Of a DNA stretch of 12,013 bases, positions 6,431 through 12,013 are shown piece by piece. The stretch is taken from assembly GCA_030018715.1 (NCBI GenBank), contig JASEHN010000045.1:1-12013 (forward strand), read 5' to 3'. Position 1 is the first letter of the stretch; the number at the start of each line of letters is the position of its first letter. Source of the stretch: Thermodesulfobacteriota bacterium. GTDB lineage: Bacteria; Desulfobacterota; SM23-61. The position numbers were made by a program, and so were the translations under genes. Under the pieces are notes generated by a model. That model did no database searches and was not told the DNA's origin. It saw nothing but the letters and a program-made list of their open reading frames with translations.

Positions 6431-7506
6431 AAATATTTACTCGCTATCTGGTCAGGGAATTTTTGCAAAATTTTTTCTTGGGGCTGGCGGCTTTCACCGC
6501 CATCTATTTGATTGTGGAATTTTTTGAACGAATTAACGCCTTCCTGCACAACCAGGCCACTCTAAAAATGATGGGGGCGTATTTTTTGAACAAAATCCCT
6601 TCCATCCTCTTCCAGGTGGCTCCGCCCTCCATTTTGCTTTCTTCCATCGTTACCCTGGGTCTCATGTCCAGGCATAACGAAATTATGGCCATGAAATCCG
6701 GGGGTATCAGCTTGCGGCGTATTACCTTGCCCATCCTGGGGATAGTCATGATCCTCTATTTCGTCCTGCTGGGGATGAGCGAGTTTATCGTACCGTCAGC
6801 CAACCAGAATGTCCGCAGCATCTTTGATTGGATAATTCACAAAAAAAAGCCCGTGGCTACTTTTAAGCAAAACCAGCTCTGGATTCATACCCATCAGGCC
6901 ATCTTCAATATCCAGCTTTATCACCCGGAGCGTGATTTTCTGGAAGGGATTACTCTATACCGTTTTGATCAGAACTTCCAGGTCATGGAGAGGGTGGATG
7001 CCCGCAGCGCCCGCTGGCAGGATGGCCGCTGGATATTCTCCGAGGCTTCGGTAACATCTTTTACTTCCACAGGTTTCCCCGTCCGTAAAAAATATTCCGA
7101 GATCATCCTGGCCCTGCCGGAAACTCCTGACAACTTCCGCATTGCCGAGAAGAACCCCGACGAGATGAATTACCGGGATCTGAGGGATTATGTGCGCAAG
7201 ATCGAGCGGGACGGATACAACGCCACGAAATATCGCTGTGCCATGCACGCCATCTTTTCTTTTCCCTTCATCGGGGTAATCATGGCGTTTTTGGGAATTC
7301 CCATCGCCTTAAGGAAGGAACGGGGAGCGGGGATTGCTCTGGGCGTAGGCTTGAGCATCCTGATCAGTTTTGCTTATCTGGTAGCCTTTTCCTTCAGTCT
7401 GGAGCTCGGTAAGGCCGGGACTATTCCGCCTTTCCTTTCCGCCTGGCTGGGTAATTTTATCTTTGCCCTGGTGGGAGTTTACCTTTTCCTTTCCGTCCGC
7501 CACTGA
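6427..7506 (+). CDS. lptG: LPS export ABC transporter permease LptG
   Basis: Second permease half of the LPS exporter, paired with LptF and driven by the ATPase LptB, which is not in this window. The 359 residues match the E. coli protein in length. Membrane segments lie at about 12-33, 58-80, 99-119, 272-294, 300-324 and 335-357, with a periplasmic domain between the third and fourth. The coupling-loop sequence SRHNEIMAMKSGGISLRRI (81-99) is a clear family signature, as is FIGVIMAFLGIPIALRKERG (281-300) after the periplasmic domain. The ATG lies inside the end of lptF (ATGA overlap), so the two are almost certainly co-translated in the equal amounts needed for a heterodimer. It converges with ahcY, and no obvious terminator follows. 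Confidence 0.94.
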   Translation: MKIFTRYLVREFLQNFFLGLAAFTAIYLIVEFFERINAFLHNQATLKMMGAYFLNKIPSILFQVAPPSILLSSIVTLGLMSRHNEIMAMKSGGISLRRITLPILGIVMILYFVLLGMSEFIVPSANQNVRSIFDWIIHKKKPVATFKQNQLWIHTHQAIFNIQLYHPERDFLEGITLYRFDQNFQVMERVDARSARWQDGRWIFSEASVTSFTSTGFPVRKKYSEIILALPETPDNFRIAEKNPDEMNYRDLRDYVRKIERDGYNATKYRCAMHAIFSFPFIGVIMAFLGIPIALRKERGAGIALGVGLSILISFAYLVAFSFSLELGKAGTIPPFLSAWLGNFIFALVGVYLFLSVRH

Positions 7507-7516
7507 GGTGTGATTC

Positions 7517-7602
7517 GTGTTCAGTGTTAAGTACTGGTTACAGGGGGTAGGGTGTTGCGTATTGGGAAAAGCATATAGCTCTTACGCCTTGCGCCTTACG
7601 TC
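7517..7602. repeat. short heptamer-phase repeats between lptG and ahcY
   Basis: The 103-base convergent spacer contains GTGTTCA-GTGTTAA (7517-7530) and TTACGCC-TTGCGCC-TTACGTC (7582-7602), each an imperfect tandem of 7-base units. There is no long hairpin followed by a T run on either strand, so I cannot place a classical terminator for lptG or ahcY here. Confidence 0.45.
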
Positions 7603-7609
7603 TTCTTTT

Positions 7610-8866
7610 TTATGTTCCCATCTCCCAGGAGCTGAGGTATTTTTTCTGCGCATCCGTGAGAATATCGATCTTGATGCCCATGGAATCCAATTTCAACCGG
7701 GCGATCTCCTGGTCAATTGCCGGGGGAACGCCATATACTTTCTTGGCCAGCGTTTCTTTGGTCATCACCAGAAATTCAGCGGATAGAGCCTGGTTGGCAA
7801 AGCTCATATCCATCACACTGGCAGGATGCCCTTCGGCCGCGGCCAGGTTGATCAGCCTCCCCTCCCCTAAGAGATAAATTCTTCTGCCGTTTTCCAGGCT
7901 GAATTCCTCCACAAAATCCCTTATGGGGCGCTTCTCCCGGGAAAGCCGGGCCAAAGCCTCCAGGTCAATTTCCACGTTGAAGTGTCCGGAATTAGCAACA
8001 ATGGCTCCATCTTTCATCTTAAGGAAATGTTCTTCGCGGATGACCTGAAGGTTGCCGGTTAGGGTACAGAAAAAATCCCCCAGGGGGGCTGCTTCGGACA
8101 TGGGCATCACCCGGAATCCATCCATCACAGCCTCTAAGGATTTCAGCGGGTCCACTTCGGTAATTATCACGTTCGCTCCCATGCCCTGAGCGCGCATGGC
8201 CACTCCCCGACCGCACCATCCATAGCCGCAGACCACGAAGACACTCCCGGCCAGCAACCGGTTTGTGGCCCGGATGATCCCGTCAATCGTGGATTGTCCG
8301 GTGCCATATCGATTGTCGAAGAAATGTTTGGTGTTGGCGTCATTTACGGCGATGATTGGGTATTGCAATATTCCTTTTTCGGCCATGGACCTAAGACGGA
8401 TTACGCCGGTGGTGGTCTCCTCCGTTCCCCCTATCATGCCCGGGAGAAGTTCCTGGCGTCCGGTGTGCAGGGTGGATACCAGGTCGGCGCCGTCATCCAT
8501 GGTCACCGTTGGCTTAAAATCCAAGACCGAATGAATATGCTTATAATAGGTCTGGTTGTCTTCCCCTTTTATGGCAAAGACTGAGATCTCCAGTATTTTG
8601 GCCAGAAAGGCGGCCACATCATCCTGGGTGCTGAGCGGGTTGGAAGCGCACAGGCTCACTTCAGCCCCGCCGGCTTTTAAAGTCTGCATTAAGGCCGCAG
8701 TTTCAGTGGTCACATGCAAGCAGGCAGCCAGACGGATCCCTTTTAGAGGTTTTTCTCTGGCGAACTGTTTCTGGATGAGCTGCAGGACAGGCATGGACTT
8801 TACCGCCCACTCCACTCGCAGCCTGCCTTTTTCTGCCAAATTTGGGTCTTTGATGTCGTAGTCCAC
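7610..8866 (-). CDS. ahcY: adenosylhomocysteinase (SAH hydrolase), short archaeal/Thermotoga-like type
   Basis: NAD-dependent cytosolic enzyme that splits S-adenosylhomocysteine into homocysteine and adenosine, relieving product inhibition of methyltransferases. Matches to known catalytic positions are H51 (CLHVTTET), D124 (DDG), E149 (GGTEETTTGV), K180 and D184 (NDANTKHFFDNRYGTGQS), H294 (SGHFNVEID) and H347 (EGHPASVMDMS). The NAD-binding glycine motif is GYGWCGRG (214-221). At 418 residues it is the short form: it ends soon after LTDAQKKYL and lacks the C-terminal HYRY tail of long bacterial and eukaryotic enzymes. The start is GTG at 8866, four bases after GAGAGGA. It lies 115 bp downstream of metK on the same strand, its metabolic partner. 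Some archaeal homologues prefer S-inosylhomocysteine, so exact substrate use is not certain. Confidence 0.94.
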   Translation of the reverse strand: MDYDIKDPNLAEKGRLRVEWAVKSMPVLQLIQKQFAREKPLKGIRLAACLHVTTETAALMQTLKAGGAEVSLCASNPLSTQDDVAAFLAKILEISVFAIKGEDNQTYYKHIHSVLDFKPTVTMDDGADLVSTLHTGRQELLPGMIGGTEETTTGVIRLRSMAEKGILQYPIIAVNDANTKHFFDNRYGTGQSTIDGIIRATNRLLAGSVFVVCGYGWCGRGVAMRAQGMGANVIITEVDPLKSLEAVMDGFRVMPMSEAAPLGDFFCTLTGNLQVIREEHFLKMKDGAIVANSGHFNVEIDLEALARLSREKRPIRDFVEEFSLENGRRIYLLGEGRLINLAAAEGHPASVMDMSFANQALSAEFLVMTKETLAKKVYGVPPAIDQEIARLKLDSMGIKIDILTDAQKKYLSSWEMGT

Positions 8867-8878
8867 AATTTCCTCTCA

Positions 8879-8907
8879 TTTATAGGACGCAGATTTTCGC
8901 AGATCAA
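8879..8907 (-). promoter_or_regulatory. candidate promoter of ahcY built partly from the inverted repeat
   Basis: On the minus strand TTGATC (8907-8902) and TATAAA (8884-8879) are spaced by 17 bases, four and five of six to consensus. Initiation would fall near 8872, inside the ahcY ribosome site. That would leave a leader too short for that site, which argues against the assignment unless initiation is a few bases earlier. Confidence 0.28.
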
Positions 8908-8971
8908 CTACGCCTCGCGCTCTCATGCTTTACGTTTTTTTGATCCTGATAATCTGCGTTTATCTGCGTCC
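8885..8971. repeat. inverted repeat element between metK and ahcY
   Basis: The 20-base arms at 8885-8904 (GGACGCAGATTTTCGCAGAT) and 8952-8971 are inverted copies matching at 17 of 20 positions; the only difference is TTT against AAA in the middle. Each arm contains CGCAGA twice. An inner pair GATCAA (8902-8907) and TTGATC (8940-8945) can also match. No T run follows on the minus strand, so it is not a standard terminator between metK and ahcY. Confidence 0.7.
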
Positions 8972-8981
8972 AAATATTTTT

Positions 8982-10145
<1,164 letters not shown>

Positions 10146-10171
10146 AGCTCTTTACTCTGCCTCCTTATGAT

Positions 10172-11968
10172 TCATTGAACAGCAACCCTGGAATTATATT
10201 TTTCCCTGAACTCTTCAGGGAATTTTTTTCTCAAGCTGGCATATACCAATTCTTCGATTTCTTCCGGAGTGGAAAGGTTCAGAGAGGCGTTGACCAAGCT
10301 CTTACATTCCCGCAAGGTGTAGGCCCGAAGAATCTTTTTCACCCGGAAGATAGAGAGAACATTCATGGATAGTTCATCCAGCTCCAGCCCCAGAAGAATG
10401 GGCACATAGAGCGGTTCTCCAGCCATTTCTCCACACATGGCCACCTTGATTCCGGCCCCGTGTGCGGCTTTCACCACCTCTTTGACCAAACGCAGAATGG
10501 CCGGGTGCAGGGGTTCGTAGAGGTGGGTGACCGACTCGTTTACCCGGTCGATGGCCAAAGAATACTGGATCAGGTCATTGGTCCCTATACTGAAAAAATC
10601 TACTTCTTTTGCCAATATATCAGCGATGGTCACGGCCGAAGGAACCTCGATCATAATCCCGATTTCCATCTGGGGATCAAAAGGAATACCTTCAGCCGTT
10701 AAGCTCAAACGGACTTCATTGAGGATTTTTTTCACCTCCCGGATCTCGGTGGCGCCTGAGATCATGGGAACCATTAGTTTCACCTTCCCGTAGGCGCTGG
10801 ATCGCAGAATGGCCCGGAGCTGAACTTTGAAGATGTCCACTTCCTTCAGGCTGAAACGAACCGCCCGCAGGCCCATTGCCGGGTTCATCTCTTCGGCCAG
10901 ATCCATGTGCGACATGAATTTGTCCCCCCCGATGTCCAGGGTCCGGATTACCGCCGAATGAGGATAAGTTGCTTCGACTACTTTTTTGTAAGCCTGGAAG
11001 TGATCTTCCTCCGAGGGCAAATCTTTGCGGTTCAAATACAAATATTCCGTGCGGTACAGGCCGATTCCCTCCGCCCCATGCTGCAATACCGAAGGAATCT
11101 CCTCCACGAGCTCTATGTTCGCCAGAACCCTCACCCGATATCCATCGAGGGTTTCTGCCGGCAGGTCGCGGTACTGGAAGAGCTCCCGCTCCATCTTCTG
11201 ATGAGCTCGCTGTCGCTCCTGATACTCCTGCATGATCTCCGGGCTGGGGTTCACCACCACCACCCCGGTGAGACCGTCCACGATCAATGTATCTCCCGTG
11301 TTTATGTGGTGGGTGGCCGTTTCCGAACCAACAACTGCGGGGATTTCCAGGGAGCGGGCCATGATCGCCGTGTGAGAGGTTTTCCCGCCCATATCTGTAA
11401 CAAAGGCTGTTACTTTGTCCTTTACCATCTGGGCCGTATCTGCCGGAGAGAGATCGTGGGCGACAATGATCACTTCTTCCTTGATCTGGGATATCGTCTC
11501 CTTATCTTTGCCCATCAGATTGCGGAGAATCCTCTCCCCGATGTAGTCTATGTCTGTCTTCCGGCTCTTTAAGTACTCGTCATCGATGTTGTTAAAAACC
11601 TTGCGCACGCGCTCCAGGTTGATCTTTAGCGCCCATTCGGCATTGATCCAGCTTTGCTTAATGGTCTTCTCTGTGTTCTCGATCAGATTTTTATCTTCTA
11701 AGAGAAGAAGGTGGACGTCGAGAATGTAGGTAGGGCCGGCAACATCTTCATGAAGAAGTTTTTCCTTGGCCAGGCGCAGTTGCTTCTTCGACTCTTCGAC
11801 CGCTTCCCGAAAACGGGCTACTTCTTGAAGAATCTGGGGTTCCGGAATAACCCTGGCCGGGGCTTCTATCTTTCCCCGGTCCAATAGGTAGGCTTTTCCT
11901 ATGATGATTGCCGGGGTCACCCCGATTCCTTTGATAAATTGGGTTTTTTTCATTTCGCGTTTGAACAT
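10172..11968 (-). CDS. ptsI: phosphoenolpyruvate--protein phosphotransferase (PTS enzyme I)
   Basis: Soluble first component of the phosphotransferase system: it takes phosphate from PEP onto a histidine and passes it to HPr. The 598 residues show the N-terminal HPr-binding helical domain (about 15-150), the swivelling phosphohistidine domain with GGKTSHTAIMARSLEIPAVVG (194-214; H199 is phosphorylated) and the C-terminal PEP-binding barrel. The barrel has R306 (GIGLYRTEYL), R342 (RTLDIGGDK), E441 (MIEVPSAV), N464-D465 (GTNDLIQY) and the active-site C512 (MCGEMAGEP). All key residues are present. There are about 20 extra residues compared with E. coli PtsI, mainly at the two ends. The start is ATG at 11968 or, five codons in, ATG at 11953, which lines up better with family starts but lacks a ribosome site. 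It heads the metK-ahcY group. No permease genes are visible here. Confidence 0.96.
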   Translation of the reverse strand: MFKREMKKTQFIKGIGVTPAIIIGKAYLLDRGKIEAPARVIPEPQILQEVARFREAVEESKKQLRLAKEKLLHEDVAGPTYILDVHLLLLEDKNLIENTEKTIKQSWINAEWALKINLERVRKVFNNIDDEYLKSRKTDIDYIGERILRNLMGKDKETISQIKEEVIIVAHDLSPADTAQMVKDKVTAFVTDMGGKTSHTAIMARSLEIPAVVGSETATHHINTGDTLIVDGLTGVVVVNPSPEIMQEYQERQRAHQKMERELFQYRDLPAETLDGYRVRVLANIELVEEIPSVLQHGAEGIGLYRTEYLYLNRKDLPSEEDHFQAYKKVVEATYPHSAVIRTLDIGGDKFMSHMDLAEEMNPAMGLRAVRFSLKEVDIFKVQLRAILRSSAYGKVKLMVPMISGATEIREVKKILNEVRLSLTAEGIPFDPQMEIGIMIEVPSAVTIADILAKEVDFFSIGTNDLIQYSLAIDRVNESVTHLYEPLHPAILRLVKEVVKAAHGAGIKVAMCGEMAGEPLYVPILLGLELDELSMNVLSIFRVKKILRAYTLRECKSLVNASLNLSTPEEIEELVYASLRKKFPEEFREKYNSRVAVQ

Positions 11969-11970
11969 AT

Positions 11971-11985
11971 CGCACCTTCGGTGCG
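11971..11985 (-). promoter_or_regulatory. hairpin covering the ptsI ribosome-binding site
   Basis: On the minus strand CGCACC-GAA-GGTGCG forms a perfect 6-bp stem with a three-base loop, ending three bases before the ptsI ATG at 11968. The only Shine-Dalgarno-like sequence, GAAGGTG, is split between the loop and the 3' arm, so folding would hide it. A regulatory role is inferred from position only. Confidence 0.35.
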
Positions 11986-12013
11986 GGCTTTAAAGATCTT
12001 TGACATAACACAG

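Noticed and set aside
10146..10171. SAM-responsive leader in front of metK
   Set aside because: The gap to ptsI is only 26 bases, too short for any known SAM riboswitch.
10907..11572. A 221-codon open frame on the plus strand inside ptsI
   Set aside because: It lies opposite the conserved phosphohistidine and PEP-binding regions of PtsI and shows no family signature.
11990..12013. Possible last codons of an upstream gene (reading LCYVKDL then TAA on the minus strand)
   Set aside because: Seven codons are too few to identify; HPr would be expected here but its C-terminus cannot be recognised from this.

Overview
The window is a compact piece of a Gram-negative bacterial chromosome carrying eight complete protein genes and no RNA genes, CRISPR array, insertion sequence or phage gene. 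LptF and LptG imply an outer membrane with lipopolysaccharide. The style of the proteins (short archaeal/Thermotoga-like AhcY, a PtsI next to MetK, a helical repeat protein in front of ValS) and the repeat-rich spacers suggest Desulfobacterota (former Deltaproteobacteria), perhaps a Syntrophobacterales-like lineage. This placement is from memory of the families and could not be checked by search.

Layout. Bases 1-126 hold a hairpin repeat behind valS. Bases 127-3737 (minus strand) are a two-gene unit: a 312-residue cytosolic protein with four exact-length 53-residue helical repeats, whose stop codon overlaps the GTG start of valS. Bases 3738-4105 form the largest gene-free stretch; it holds a candidate promoter, a MITE-like element with terminal inverted repeats and a flanking direct repeat, and a 9-bp tandem repeat. 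Bases 4106-5149 (minus) encode a dGTPase-like HD phosphohydrolase. It is divergent, across 72 bp, from lptF-lptG (5222-7506, plus), whose frames overlap by ATGA. lptG converges on ahcY across 103 bp of heptamer-like repeats. Bases 7610-11968 (minus) carry ptsI, metK and ahcY in transcription order; ptsI and metK are 26 bp apart, and metK and ahcY are separated by 115 bp containing an inverted repeat.

How the genes work together. MetK makes S-adenosylmethionine and AhcY removes the S-adenosylhomocysteine left by methyl transfer, so these two form the core of the activated methyl cycle. PtsI is the PEP-driven entry point of the phosphotransferase system; its HPr partner would lie upstream, outside the window. 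LptF and LptG are the membrane pair of the LPS exporter. ValS and the HD phosphohydrolase are housekeeping enzymes.

Most of the window is ordinary core genome. The least explained items are the 53-residue repeat protein coupled to valS and the small mobile-looking repeats packed into almost every spacer.
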